DNA of 64,000 nt from Bacillus benzoevorans (GCF_014207535.1 NZ_JACHGK010000017.1:14696-78695), one strand, 5' to 3'. Shown: positions 16,668 to 25,947, numbered from the stretch's first letter. The notes: generated from the letters alone by a model not told the origin. Translations and numbers: made by a program.

Positions 16668-17825
16668 ATGAAGATTATCTCAATCGAACCAACTCCAAGT
16701 CCAAACACGATGAAAATCAATTTAAATGAAGAGCTGCCGATGGGAAAAAGCCATAATTATAAGAAGGAATCGAAGGTAGGGGCACCTGAAGTGGTGCAAA
16801 AGATTCTAGAGATTGATGGTGTTAAGGGTGTCTACCATGTGGCGGATTTTTTGGCGGTTGAAAGAAACCCGCGTTTTGATTGGAGAGAGATTTTATCCCA
16901 AATCAAGAGGGCATTTGGAACTGATGAGACTGATGATAACGAGCGAAGCCAGACAATGGATGACCATTTTGGAGAAATTAAAGCACAAGTCCTTATGTAC
17001 AAGGGGGTGCCTGTGCAAATCAAGTTGACAGATGGGACGGAAGAAAAACGGTTTGGACTTCCGGAAAACTTTGCAAATGCAACTCTTAAGGTACAGGGTT
17101 TGAACGACAATTATGTACTGGTTAGACGATGGAAGGATTTTGGTGTCCGATACGGAGAAATGGACCAAATTGGTGCCGAAATGTTAGAGGAGCTGCTGGC
17201 CGCTTATCCGCCGGAGAGATTGGAAGAGATCATTAAAGAGGCCCAAAACCCTGACAATCAAGCAGTAGTAAAACAACGGAAAAAGGTTAGTATTGAAGAT
17301 TTCAATCAACCTGATTGGCGTAAAAGATATCAATTATTAGAACAAATGCCTGATCCAACGACTGAGGATTTACCTATGCTGGAGAAAGCATTAGGGGATG
17401 AAAAAGCCTCGATTCGAAGACTGGCAGCCGTTTATCTAGGGATGATTAAAGATAAGACTGTCTTGCCATATCTTTACCGTGCCTTGAAAGATAGGAGTGT
17501 AACAGTAAGAAGGACTGCCGGAGATTGTTTATCAGACTTAGGATATCCTGAAGCGATGCAGACTATGATGGAGGCGTTAAGGGATGAAAGCAAGCTGGTC
17601 CGCTGGCGTGCCGCCATGTTTTTATATGAGGTCGGCGATGAAAGTGTTCTTCCAGCCTTAAAGGCAGCCGAACAGGATCCTGAATTTGAAGTCAGCCTGC
17701 AGGTGAAATTGGCGATGTCACGAATTGAACAAGGTGAGGAAGCGAAAGGTTCTGTGTGGAAGCAAATGACCGAGGCTAGAAAAATCAATGAACTTGGTGA
17801 TGACGGCGGCACTAGAACGGTTTGA
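16668..17825 (+). CDS. CvfC-type protein: NifU-N-like domain plus HEAT repeats
   Basis: 385 residues. The first about 90 residues (IEPTPSPNTMKINLNEELP..., EIDGVKGVYHVADFLAVERNP) match the Nfu/NifU N-terminal scaffold fold. A middle region follows, then HEAT-like repeats from about 230 (MLEKALGDEKASIRRLAAVYLG; LYRALKDRSVTVRRTAGDCLSDLG; MMEALRDESKLVRWRAAMFLYEVG). This is the layout of conserved virulence factor C (YpgR in B. subtilis). The molecular role is not known. Start ATG is preceded by GGGGTGGG. Divergent from ahpF. Confidence 0.85.
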   Translation: MKIISIEPTPSPNTMKINLNEELPMGKSHNYKKESKVGAPEVVQKILEIDGVKGVYHVADFLAVERNPRFDWREILSQIKRAFGTDETDDNERSQTMDDHFGEIKAQVLMYKGVPVQIKLTDGTEEKRFGLPENFANATLKVQGLNDNYVLVRRWKDFGVRYGEMDQIGAEMLEELLAAYPPERLEEIIKEAQNPDNQAVVKQRKKVSIEDFNQPDWRKRYQLLEQMPDPTTEDLPMLEKALGDEKASIRRLAAVYLGMIKDKTVLPYLYRALKDRSVTVRRTAGDCLSDLGYPEAMQTMMEALRDESKLVRWRAAMFLYEVGDESVLPALKAAEQDPEFEVSLQVKLAMSRIEQGEEAKGSVWKQMTEARKINELGDDGGTRTV

Positions 17826-17989
17826 AAAAGTTCTTCTTATGGGCAGTGGAAGGGCTTACGTCTCTGCCAAATGCTCAGTTACACCTGATTAAGGCTGCGT
17901 GCATGGGATGCAAAATTTAAAAATGCGAAATCTTCTTAAATCTATTAACGCAGTTTTTTCTGGGAAATTAGATTGATATTGTTAGCAGT

Positions 17990-18024
17990 GTATATGTCAG
18001 GTTGTTCTAAAGCCTGACATATAC
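17990..18024. terminator. 12-bp stem hairpin between convergent genes
   Basis: GTATATGTCAGG (17990-18001), loop, CCTGACATATAC (18013-18024). It lies between the ends of cvfC and the deacetylase gene. No strong T-run on either side, so its efficiency as a terminator is uncertain. Confidence 0.6.
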
Positions 18025-18044
18025 ATAAAAATATCCATAATCTT

Positions 18045-18776
18045 CTATTCACCGACCATATTGGCAAATTCTTTAAGAGAAGTTGAATAATTAATATAGA
18101 TTCTTGGTATCAAGTAGTTTTCGTCCTTGATGCCTTGCTTAGAATAGAGTTTTGGAATGGTCGTAATCCCGAAAGAATAGTATTTTTTCGTTTCTGCTAT
18201 TACCTTGTCATTATAACTTCCGTACGGATAAGCAAGCGCAATGACGGGTTTGCCGGTAATGTTTTGAATTTTTTCTTTCGATTCCTTCAGCTCAAATGAA
18301 TAATTTGTGATTTTTGTTAAGTTTGGATGGGTCGCAGTATGGGACTGAATGGAAAATAGTCCAGAGTCCGAGAGCTTTTTTAAATCAGCACGAGATAAAC
18401 GATTGGAGCGCCCGATAAAATCAGAAATCACGAAAATGGTGCCAGCAGGCTTAAAAGAATCGCTTTGCAGTTTTTCAAAAATGGCCAATACATTCAGATT
18501 GTCTTTATAGCCGTCATCAAAAGTAATAAAAATCGGTTTGTTTACTTTATCGATGTCCTGCCAGCGTTCAAAGGTCAATAGGGTGAAGCCTTGATCCCGT
18601 AAGTACTTCATTTGTTCCGCAAAATTTTTAGGCATGACATACAAATCCTTCGGACCGACTCCGGTATACTCATCAATCCAGTGGTAAACTAGAATCGGTA
18701 CTCTTCGCTCAGCAAAGACTTGAAACGGCAGAAACAGAATAAATAGAAATAGAAAAAAAGATACAGTTTTTTTCAA
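18045..18776 (-). CDS. secreted polysaccharide deacetylase
   Basis: 243 residues with a cleavable signal peptide (MKKTVSFFLFLFILFLPFQVFA). NodB-type domain: ITFDDGYKD gives the catalytic Asp and metal Asp, HTATHP the two metal His, and AYPYGSYN the later conserved segment. It should remove N- or O-acetyl groups from a cell-surface or spore polysaccharide. Substrate not predictable. It is monocistronic as far as seen, with a hairpin downstream. Confidence 0.9.
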   Translation of the reverse strand: MKKTVSFFLFLFILFLPFQVFAERRVPILVYHWIDEYTGVGPKDLYVMPKNFAEQMKYLRDQGFTLLTFERWQDIDKVNKPIFITFDDGYKDNLNVLAIFEKLQSDSFKPAGTIFVISDFIGRSNRLSRADLKKLSDSGLFSIQSHTATHPNLTKITNYSFELKESKEKIQNITGKPVIALAYPYGSYNDKVIAETKKYYSFGITTIPKLYSKQGIKDENYLIPRIYINYSTSLKEFANMVGE

Positions 18777-18961
18777 AAATATTCCTCACCTTTTTTAAAT
18801 TCTCCCCTTTATTTTCCCACGAAGTAGACTGCCCTATGCCCAAGATTTTCTAAAACATAAAACATGATATATTCTTTTTGTTGAATGAAGTTCTTTATGC
18901 ACAACAATCTGCCTTCATAATAATTTGAAAGAATTGAGAGACAATATAAATATTATTAGTT

Positions 18962-19031
18962 AAGAAGTGGAGTCAGGAACGGCTATCAACGGCTATCTGA
19001 GCAGCTAAATGTATCACGACAGACTCGCTCG
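18962..19031 (+). pseudogene. XRE-type helix-turn-helix gene remnant
   Basis: Reading from 18962 gives KKWSQERLS and then loses frame because the 10 bases AACGGCTATC occur twice in tandem (18978-18987, 18988-18997). Removing one copy restores WSQERLSEQLNVSRQTRS, a clear XRE helix-turn-helix segment close to that of the gene at 23633. No start or full domain remains. The REP-like element at 19056 follows 25 bp later. Confidence 0.7.
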
Positions 19032-19055
19032 TTCCTAAAAAATAACTTGGAAGAT

Positions 19056-19088
19056 ATTAGGGAAACGCGAGAACCGTCCCTTTGTTTT
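19056..19088 (+). repeat. REP-like repeat type A, copy 1
   Basis: GGGAAACGCGAGAACCGTCC core. Matches the copies at 25948-25979 (same strand) and 47756-47793 (opposite strand). Lies just before a small membrane-protein gene. Confidence 0.75.
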
Positions 19089-19109
19089 CTGATTAATGGG
19101 GAGAAAGAA

Positions 19110-19346
19110 ATGAAAGTATTTGGGGTATTTATCTTTATTCTTCTATTAGCCACTGCTCAAAATTTATTAATAGATATGTTATTAGGATATAAGTTTACTT
19201 ACGCCGTCTCTCATTTACTTAACCCATTTTGGGTGATTGAAGCCGGAGAGATTATCATGTTAGTCTTTTTTTTTCTATTGACAATTGGTCACCAAATCCT
19301 ATTGATTAGAAAAAATAAAGCAAACAAACAAAATGGTTCTAGCTAG
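19110..19346 (+). CDS. small membrane protein, unknown function
   Basis: 78 residues from the ATG behind GGGGAGA; the frame runs upstream through the REP-like repeat, but that part is not expected to be coding. Two hydrophobic segments (about 3-25 and 45-66), then a Lys/Asn-rich tail. Family not recognised. Its end overlaps the end of gerKB on the opposite strand by 8 bp. Confidence 0.55.
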   Translation: MKVFGVFIFILLLATAQNLLIDMLLGYKFTYAVSHLLNPFWVIEAGEIIMLVFFFLLTIGHQILLIRKNKANKQNGSS

Positions 19347-20439
19347 CCTTCTTCTTCATGCGATTACGAATCATGGCAATTAGCAGCATTGGGAAGGGGA
19401 GCACGATGAGATAAAAGCCCAATATGTATTTAATGGCCAGCAAACTTTCTTGTCTGACTTCGGCAGAATCTGAAGCCCATACCATTGAAAGGAATACAAT
19501 AATAAGTCCAGTTGGTAAAAGAATGGATTGGTGATTTTTTAACTTAAACAAATCAACAATTCCTACTACGGCTCCATATACAAAGATAGAGGCTTTGAAA
19601 AAGACCGTAATCAACAAGGTAAACACCGCAATGGCATCAAGCCTTTGAATAAACTCCATAATGTTGACCTTTCCGACAGTTGATAACAAAGGAAACGGAG
19701 ATCTCTCCACTTCTTCGATACCTAGTACGGCGATATCTAAGCTGATCGTATAACTTAAGACAAGTCCGCTTGCAATGATGGCAGTCACCCCCGCCCTTTT
19801 AGCTGATTCCGGGCGATTTAAGTAAGGAAGAATCATGGAAAAGGCAAACATTTGCGCGAAAGGCTGCATAAGTGTGAAGGAAAATGTAGTCTTAAAGATG
19901 GGTTTCCATCCATTTTCTAAAAACGGCTGCAAATTCGTAAGATCGACATTTCCTGATAAAAATACGAAAAGATTTCCTAACAATCCTATAGCTATTAACA
20001 CGACAATAAATACTTCAGCTGTCCGAGCTAATACTTCAATCCCTAAATAAAGTACATAACATATCAAAAGAACCATTAAGATAATAATGGCTAATATGGG
20101 GGTTTCCGGTAATATCGATGATAGCAGTAATTCAGCAGATATACGAATATTATGTGCCGAATTATACAGAAAGAACAGAATATAAAGCAAACCAATCAGC
20201 CAACCTAAATATTTGCCAAATATTATTCTGACATATCCAGTAAGCGGCAGAGTAGGATATTGACGAAATAAATAGTAATTGATAAAAAATAAGCACACTC
20301 CCCCGAACATTCCTAAAAGAATAGCAAGCCAGGCATCTTTTTTTGCCTCTATCCCATAATTGATGACCAATGACGTACCTATCTCAAACATAAACATCAG
20401 AATAAATAATTGAGTGACACTAATTTTGACTTTTTCCAT
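19339..20439 (-). CDS. gerKB: spore germination permease GerKB
   Basis: 366 residues with about ten membrane helices and the APC-superfamily fold of endospore germination (GRAP) permeases: ISVTQLFILMFMFEIGTSLV, ILFFLYNSAHNIRISAELLL, FFKASIFVYGAVVGIVDLF. In the spore inner membrane the B subunit recognises germinants together with the A and C subunits. AAGGAGGT precedes the start. It is the last gene of the A-C-B operon, 38 bp after gerKC, the same order as B. subtilis gerK. The germinant is not predictable; gerK naming follows gene order. Confidence 0.93.
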   Translation of the reverse strand: MEKVKISVTQLFILMFMFEIGTSLVINYGIEAKKDAWLAILLGMFGGVCLFFINYYLFRQYPTLPLTGYVRIIFGKYLGWLIGLLYILFFLYNSAHNIRISAELLLSSILPETPILAIIILMVLLICYVLYLGIEVLARTAEVFIVVLIAIGLLGNLFVFLSGNVDLTNLQPFLENGWKPIFKTTFSFTLMQPFAQMFAFSMILPYLNRPESAKRAGVTAIIASGLVLSYTISLDIAVLGIEEVERSPFPLLSTVGKVNIMEFIQRLDAIAVFTLLITVFFKASIFVYGAVVGIVDLFKLKNHQSILLPTGLIIVFLSMVWASDSAEVRQESLLAIKYILGFYLIVLPFPMLLIAMIRNRMKKKAS

Positions 20440-20477
20440 ATTTTTAAAATACCTCCTTTCGCTGCATCCTTTTACCT

Positions 20478-21686
20478 TTATTTTATATATGGCTTCGTTC
20501 GTAATCCTGATCGTCTGATAAATCCCTTTACCTTAACATCGATTTCAGTCTCGGGAAAGATTTCATCATTCCACTTTCCCTTGATTTCCTTCCACAATTT
20601 AGGGTCTTTGCGGTTGAGCGTCTCATCAAAATGAAAAATATCACTTTTTTCTGCTCTTGCGGCTTTTAAAGCCAGCAAGACTTCTTCTTTGATTTCTTGT
20701 TCCATCTGTTCTTCAAGCTGGTAAAACGTTTCAGATTTATCAAGAGCAATCGGACAATGTACCTCAGAAATGTGACCTTCTGCACGAATTGCAATATGAA
20801 TAATAGGTTTTCCCTTTTTTATTTCCGCAGTAATGTTTGATTTTGAGCGCAATACGTCGATGGCAATCCCCAAATCTTTTCCTTTGCAATCAAGGTTCAA
20901 AACCGTTTTTTTTAATTCATTATTAATCCATGTCACACCGCGCGCCGCATCTCCGTCTAACCATTTTACAAGTTTCCCCTCTTTAATGATCGCAAGCCCT
21001 TTTATTTCCAGCTCTGCATCCGGTGCTATTTGTTGAACATTGGTTAATTTATTCCCTTTTTCCGAATCACCGGTAATTTGAACACCTGCGATATGGGTCA
21101 CTTCACCACCTATTTGTTGAATCACTTTATCAGCACGGGTGCTTGCAAACTCGCCCCACATTTTTTGCGTGGATTCCAGTCCGCCAACAATTTTAGCAGA
21201 AGGGATGGGCTCTAAAGATGTCATGATTTTAAGAACATCCCTTGCTGTGTGATCCTTAACGATTAAAATAGGGAAGAGGGTGCGAAATTGGGAATCACGT
21301 TCAATCCAATCAAATAAATCTTTAATTCCTTTTTCTTGTACTAACTCTTGCCCTAAGACCATTAATTGAACATGAGGAAAAAATAGTTCCTGAGGTAATT
21401 TTGGCGCAATTTTCCGAAGTGCCTCAGCAACCGTGCTCCCTTTTGCTGAAAAAATCGTAACTGGGGAAGTATTTGTCATCCCGCCTTTCTGTGATCCGCC
21501 AGCCACTAATCCTTCATTAATCACTTGGACGGTAACAAGATATCTGTTTTCGGCATCATCGCCACCTGCATCAATCCCAATCGCACTGACAATATCAATA
21601 TCTTGTAATTCTTTACGATCCCAACAGCCTGACAGACATACAATAGATAAAAGCAACACCATGAGGAAGAGTGGTTTACGTATCAT
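20478..21686 (-). CDS. gerKC: germination lipoprotein GerKC (Ger(x)C family)
   Basis: 402 residues with a lipoprotein signal and lipobox LSGC at C21, followed by WDRKELQDIDIVSAIGID, the signature of Ger(x)C proteins. The rest is the three-domain beta/alpha fold of GerBC. It is a lipid-anchored subunit of the germinant receptor in the spore inner membrane. GAGGG precedes the ATG. The start is 20 bp after the gerKA stop. Confidence 0.95.
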   Translation of the reverse strand: MIRKPLFLMVLLLSIVCLSGCWDRKELQDIDIVSAIGIDAGGDDAENRYLVTVQVINEGLVAGGSQKGGMTNTSPVTIFSAKGSTVAEALRKIAPKLPQELFFPHVQLMVLGQELVQEKGIKDLFDWIERDSQFRTLFPILIVKDHTARDVLKIMTSLEPIPSAKIVGGLESTQKMWGEFASTRADKVIQQIGGEVTHIAGVQITGDSEKGNKLTNVQQIAPDAELEIKGLAIIKEGKLVKWLDGDAARGVTWINNELKKTVLNLDCKGKDLGIAIDVLRSKSNITAEIKKGKPIIHIAIRAEGHISEVHCPIALDKSETFYQLEEQMEQEIKEEVLLALKAARAEKSDIFHFDETLNRKDPKLWKEIKGKWNDEIFPETEIDVKVKGFIRRSGLRTKPYIK

Positions 21687-21706
21687 GAGAATCCCTCTTT
21701 AATCCG

Positions 21707-23323
21707 TTATTCTTGTGTTCGATTGTCTCTTGGGGAAGGACCAAGATTTTGAGTAGACCCTGTCCTCTTGATTTTCTTTTGATTGATTAAGCGCGGACGT
21801 GTGGATAAAAATGGTTTTGGCACACGCACAAAAGTATCCTTCCAATCAGTAAGAATGAGTGGAGCAAAAGGAGTCAAATACGGGATTCCAAACGAGCGGA
21901 TGCTGCACGTGTGCGCGACTAAAGCCATGACGCCTAGGCCAATGCCATAAAGCCCAAAGGAAGCTGCTAATACCATCATCAAGAAGCGAAATAAGCGGAC
22001 TGCATCCATCATCGAATAATGGGGGATCGTAAAACTGGCGATGGCCGTTCCTGCCACCACAATGACCATGGCACTTGAGACAATCCCTGCTGAAACAGCT
22101 GCGTCCCCTAACACAAGTGCACCAACGATGGAAACTGCCTGCCCAACCGGGCGCGGCATTCGTACTCCAGCTTCCCGTAATACCTCAAAGGTAAATTCCA
22201 TTAATAGTGCCTCAATAAAGATCGGAAATGGAATCCCCTGCCGTTGCGCTGTTAAGTTGATGAGTAAAGGGGTCGGAATCAATTCAGGGTGATAGGCAAT
22301 AAAGGCTATAAAAAGGGCCGGTCCTAAAAGAGTGATTAAGAAAGCAATGATCCGCAAAACTCGCAAAAAACTGGCGATATTCCAGCGTAAGTAATAATCT
22401 TCTGCTGTTTGGAAAAATTCAATCCAGGTCGCTGGTAAAATTAAAGCGTCCGGTGTGCCGTCAACAAAAATAACCACACGTCCTTCCAATAATTGACCGG
22501 CAACTACATCTGGACGTTCTGTGATAAACGTGGTTGGCCATAACGTCCATACATCATCATTAATCCATTCTTCGATGGTATTTGCACCAATAATCTCATC
22601 GGCTTCAATTTTACCGAGCCGTTCTTTGACTTCGGTCAGAAGTTTATCATTGACGATCCCATTCACATACATCATGGATACATCATTTTGGGTGATTTTT
22701 CCTAGTTTCATCGTTTCAACCCACAGGTTTGGACTTTTAATGCGATGGCGAACCATGGCTGTGTTGGTAATAAGAGCCTCAACAAAACTTTCTTTCGGTC
22801 CCCGGACAGCCGGTTCTGATGTCGGTTCTGTAATCGCCCTTAACTCGCCGCCTTGTGCCGAACAGCTAAGGGCATGATTGCAGTCATCCATGAGAAGAAT
22901 GGATTCCCCTGATAAGAGAGAATGCAACAGTTTGTCCATATCCGTTATCTCCTTAATGGTTCCAACGGATAAAATATGCTCTTTAATCTCTGTAAATAAT
23001 GGCATTGGTGACTGTGGAGCAGCCTCATCTGTATGGTCAGCATAATTCATGAGTCTTTCGATCATAAAATTGCTAACGACTTCCATATCGGTTAACCCAT
23101 TGATATAAACAATGGCTACTGGATGAAAAGAGGGTTTCCCCATTTTAAATTCTCGAATAGCCAGATCACTGCTATTCCCTAAAGCTTCTTTAACAATTTG
23201 CAGATTTTTACGTAAATGTTCATTCAATTCCCGTTGGTTTACGAGAATTTCTCTTTCTTCAAACTGTGTTGTCTTCTTGCTGTTTTTTACATTCTTTATG
23301 AATCGATTCCATGAACTGCTCAT
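21707..23323 (-). CDS. gerKA: spore germination protein GerKA
   Basis: Start set at ATG 23323 (MSSSWNRFIKNVKNSKK), giving 538 residues, the family norm. The open frame extends another 79 codons, but that part looks non-coding and contains a candidate sigma-G promoter. Layout: a large N-terminal soluble domain (NTD; LVNQRELNEHLRKNLQIVKEALG..., MLIERLMNYAD-like), then a membrane region from about 290 with PFPIFIEALLMEFTFEVLREAGVRMPRP. It forms the receptor with GerKB and GerKC in the spore inner membrane. Divergent from the XRE-SpoVT gene. Confidence 0.94.
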   Translation of the reverse strand: MSSSWNRFIKNVKNSKKTTQFEEREILVNQRELNEHLRKNLQIVKEALGNSSDLAIREFKMGKPSFHPVAIVYINGLTDMEVVSNFMIERLMNYADHTDEAAPQSPMPLFTEIKEHILSVGTIKEITDMDKLLHSLLSGESILLMDDCNHALSCSAQGGELRAITEPTSEPAVRGPKESFVEALITNTAMVRHRIKSPNLWVETMKLGKITQNDVSMMYVNGIVNDKLLTEVKERLGKIEADEIIGANTIEEWINDDVWTLWPTTFITERPDVVAGQLLEGRVVIFVDGTPDALILPATWIEFFQTAEDYYLRWNIASFLRVLRIIAFLITLLGPALFIAFIAYHPELIPTPLLINLTAQRQGIPFPIFIEALLMEFTFEVLREAGVRMPRPVGQAVSIVGALVLGDAAVSAGIVSSAMVIVVAGTAIASFTIPHYSMMDAVRLFRFLMMVLAASFGLYGIGLGVMALVAHTCSIRSFGIPYLTPFAPLILTDWKDTFVRVPKPFLSTRPRLINQKKIKRTGSTQNLGPSPRDNRTQE

Positions 23324-23358
23324 ATCTTTCAACACTCCAAGGTGGTAGAGTCTTCCTT

Positions 23359-23389
23359 TAGAATGCCTATATTTCCAATTTTTAATACA
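23359..23389 (-). promoter_or_regulatory. candidate sigma-G promoter of gerK operon
   Basis: On the minus strand, TGTATT (23389-23384) and CATTCTA (23365-23359) are 18 bases apart. This fits the forespore sigma-G pattern (-35 near GYATR, -10 CATNNTA). Transcription would start about 25 bases before the gerKA ATG at 23323. Expected timing for germination receptors supports it, but such short motifs occur by chance. Confidence 0.45.
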
Positions 23390-23632
23390 CTTACCATAGA
23401 AATCTATTGCATAATGGAAACATATTGTACAAACCGCCATAAACCCCCTGGTAACATCAGATCCTGCTTCTTCCACAATTCCCAGCGGCTCATTAATGAT
23501 GGTTTTTCCAATTGGCAAGCCATAGCATATGCTTGAGTGTTTTGCCACAATTTTTAACAATAACTGTTGCGGACTGTTGATAGACTTCAGCTGTTATCTT
23601 CTTTATAGTAAAAATATAAGGAGATGAAAAAC

Positions 23633-24073
23633 ATGATTGGTATGAATATTCGTGTTTTACGGAAAAAGCAGAAATGGAGTCAGGAACAACTGGCTGAGAA
23701 GGTAAATGTATCGCGTCAGACAGTAGCAAAGTGGGAAAACGGGGAAGCTTTGCCTGATATCTATAAATGCCAAGTTCTTGCAGATTTTTTTCAAGTCAGT
23801 TTGGATCAATTATCACGGGATATGAGGGAAGAAGAGATCAACCAACTCGGCCCCAAGGGGAAGCAGTTTTTTGGGGTAGTGAAGGTTGGAGAACGGGGCC
23901 AGATTGTCATTCCTAAACAGGCACGCGAAATGTATCAGATTCATCCCGGTGATAAACTGATTGTATTGGGGGAGGATGCCACAAAAGGAATTGCCATCCT
24001 AAAAAGTGAGGGTTTTCTGGAATTTGCCGAAATGATTCGAAAAGCCGAATTAAAGGGAGAGGAAGCAGAATGA
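23633..24073 (+). CDS. XRE helix-turn-helix / SpoVT-AbrB fusion regulator
   Basis: About 146 residues; the ATG at 23633 is best spaced from AAGGAG. Residues about 5-58 form an XRE helix-turn-helix (LRKKQKWSQEQLAEKVNVSRQTVAKWENGEALPD). Residues about 80-125 form a swapped-hairpin AbrB/SpoVT DNA-binding domain (GVVKVGERGQIVIPKQAREMYQIHPGDKLIVLGED). Two different DNA-binding folds in one short protein suggest a dimeric regulator with a composite site. Its stop overlaps the next gene's start (ATGA), so it is coupled to a glycosyltransferase, probably its target. Confidence 0.9.
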   Translation: MIGMNIRVLRKKQKWSQEQLAEKVNVSRQTVAKWENGEALPDIYKCQVLADFFQVSLDQLSRDMREEEINQLGPKGKQFFGVVKVGERGQIVIPKQAREMYQIHPGDKLIVLGEDATKGIAILKSEGFLEFAEMIRKAELKGEEAE

Positions 24074-25251
24074 GCAAGATCGTCTTTTTTTCAATTCCCG
24101 CTCATGGTCATACCAATCCGACGATCCCGATTGTTGCAGAGCTGGTCAATAGAGGTCATCAAGTTTGGTATTATTCCTTTCAAGAATTTCAGGGGAAAAT
24201 CGTAGACACTGGGGCAGTATTTATTGCTTGTGATGAGTTTTTGCCAAAAGCTTCGCAAAAAGAATTGGATCGGAAGGTTGGCAAGGATTTTGCAGCATTA
24301 ATTGAAATGGCTGCTGATACAACGATGGCTTTAGATGAAAAGGTATGCAGGGAATTGCAAGAAATTCAGCCGGATTGCATTGTATCCGATTCTATATGCT
24401 TTTGGGGAAAATTATTTGCCAAGAAGCTGGGAATCTCCTATATTTGCTCGACAACAACATTCGCTTTTAATCAGCATACAGCAAAATTGATGAAGCGAAG
24501 TTTTAGCGAAATATGGAGAATGATCAGGGGTATGCCGCGCATAAACATTAAAATTCAGGAACTCAAACGCCATGGATATGAGGTAGAGAGTTTTGTCTCT
24601 CTGATTCAAAATGATAATGAAACGGATACCATTGTTTACACAGCGAAAGAATTTCAGCCGATGGCAGATACCTTTTCTAACCGCTATGCCTTTGTCGGGC
24701 CATCTATTAGGCAATCTCTGCCAGTGCAGAATGTTAAAAAAGATAGAAAAGTAGTCTATATTTCTCTTGGAACGGTACTCAATCAAAATCAGGATTTTTA
24801 CCACACCTGCATCAAAGCCTTTGCCAATACGGACTATGAAGTTGTGATGTCAGTTGGCGGCAAAACGGAGATTTCTTCCTTTGGCAGCATCCCGGGAAAT
24901 TTTACAATAAAAGCCTCTGTGGATCAGATAGCTGTATTTCAAACAGCCGATATATTTATAACGCATTGCGGTATGAATAGTGTGAATGAAAGTCTGTATT
25001 TCGGAGTTCCAATGGTCTTATTCCCACAGCATAGTGAACAAAGAACAGTCGCCAACCGGGTTGTGGAACTAGGTGCAGGAATAATGCTGAAGGGGAAGAA
25101 GGCAAAAGATCTGGCAGCAGCGGCAGCTGAGGTGCTCGCGAATCCTATCTATAAGGAAAATGCACAGAAACTGTCCGAAACCTTTCACAGAGCCGGCGGT
25201 GCAGTTAAGGCAGCCGATGTCATTCTTGCTAAAATCGAGAAAGAATCTTAA
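24070..25251 (+). CDS. macrolide-type UDP-glycosyltransferase (GT1, MGT family)
   Basis: 393 residues of the GT-B fold. N-terminus MSKIVFFSIPAHGHTNPTIP with the acceptor-side His; C-terminal donor site VYISLGTV, FQTADIFITHCGMNSVNES, PQHSEQRTVANRV (UGT signature with HCGMNS and the Q preceding R). It transfers a sugar from a nucleotide sugar to a small hydrophobic acceptor, as in YjiC/YdhE and OleD. No natural-product genes are near, so detoxification is the simplest guess. Overlaps the fusion regulator by 4 bp. Confidence 0.92.
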   Translation: MSKIVFFSIPAHGHTNPTIPIVAELVNRGHQVWYYSFQEFQGKIVDTGAVFIACDEFLPKASQKELDRKVGKDFAALIEMAADTTMALDEKVCRELQEIQPDCIVSDSICFWGKLFAKKLGISYICSTTTFAFNQHTAKLMKRSFSEIWRMIRGMPRINIKIQELKRHGYEVESFVSLIQNDNETDTIVYTAKEFQPMADTFSNRYAFVGPSIRQSLPVQNVKKDRKVVYISLGTVLNQNQDFYHTCIKAFANTDYEVVMSVGGKTEISSFGSIPGNFTIKASVDQIAVFQTADIFITHCGMNSVNESLYFGVPMVLFPQHSEQRTVANRVVELGAGIMLKGKKAKDLAAAAAEVLANPIYKENAQKLSETFHRAGGAVKAADVILAKIEKES

Positions 25252-25590
25252 TGGAGATAGGCTTGTCGAAAACAGGGACATCGTCCGGAAAAATGAACAT
25301 GGAATTTCAAAAATTCCTCCCTCTAAAACGAACGAAGAAAACAAAAAAAGGTGTTTTAAATGTTATTTTGATTGAGTGACTGATGGTCCCACAGCCAAAA
25401 CAGGAATCTGGGTACCGGTCAAATAGGAAAAAGCTTTGCCTCAGCAGATGTCTTCAATTATCCCGGTTTTTTCTCCTTTAAATAACCAATTGGAATAAAT
25501 AGAAACACACTAAACCGTGCTTTTGTTGCCTTGTTACTATTGAAAATTATTATTTTTTGTCGGAAAATATAAACAAGGAAATGGGGGGAT
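25252..25590. other. intergenic stretch without recognised gene
   Basis: About 340 bp with short stop-broken frames only (for example around 25375-25425). I see no clear promoter pair, hairpin or repeat. It may hold a decayed gene, but no frame is long enough to say which. Confidence 0.4.
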
Positions 25591-25869
25591 ATGGTGAAAA
25601 GAGTATTGGAGGGTCAAAAGAATCTTGAATATTGCGTAAAACAGAAATTAAGGGAATTGGCAGAAAATAAGAACCTTACGGATTATAAAAGCATGGGCTT
25701 AATTGAACTAGAATCTTTATTAGCAAAGAACTTTAGAGGCTTCAGTTTAAGAAAAAATTTCTTAAACAAAAGCATGACGATTTCTTGGTTCGAAGAAGGA
25801 AAACAATCTGGAATCAGATACTCGTCTGATTCTGCATCTGGTGAAATATACGAAGAGGACATCAATTAG
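25591..25869 (+). CDS. hypothetical protein, 92 residues
   Basis: Starts at ATG behind a G-rich AGGAAATGGGGGG stretch; GTG three bases on is an alternative. Basic N-terminal half with predicted helices (KNLEYCVKQKLRELAENKNL), then a beta-like and acidic tail (YSSDSASGEIYEEDIN). No signal peptide or membrane segment. I do not recognise the family. A good terminator follows directly, supporting a real short gene. Confidence 0.5.
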   Translation: MVKRVLEGQKNLEYCVKQKLRELAENKNLTDYKSMGLIELESLLAKNFRGFSLRKNFLNKSMTISWFEEGKQSGIRYSSDSASGEIYEEDIN

Positions 25870-25880
25870 ATTGTAAATAA

Positions 25881-25913
25881 AATGAGACAGGTTGAAACCT
25901 GTCTCATTTTCCA
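25881..25913 (+). terminator. Rho-independent terminator
   Basis: AATGAGACAGGTT, short loop, AACCTGTCTCATT, then TT. Ends the 92-residue gene. Confidence 0.85.
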
Positions 25914-25947
25914 CTTTCTATGAAACTGGTCCCTTGTCCCTGGAATA

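Noticed and set aside
23324..23560. N-terminal extension of gerKA
   Set aside because: Composition unlike GerA proteins; no site. The ATG at 23323 gives the family length, and a promoter-like pair lies in the extension.
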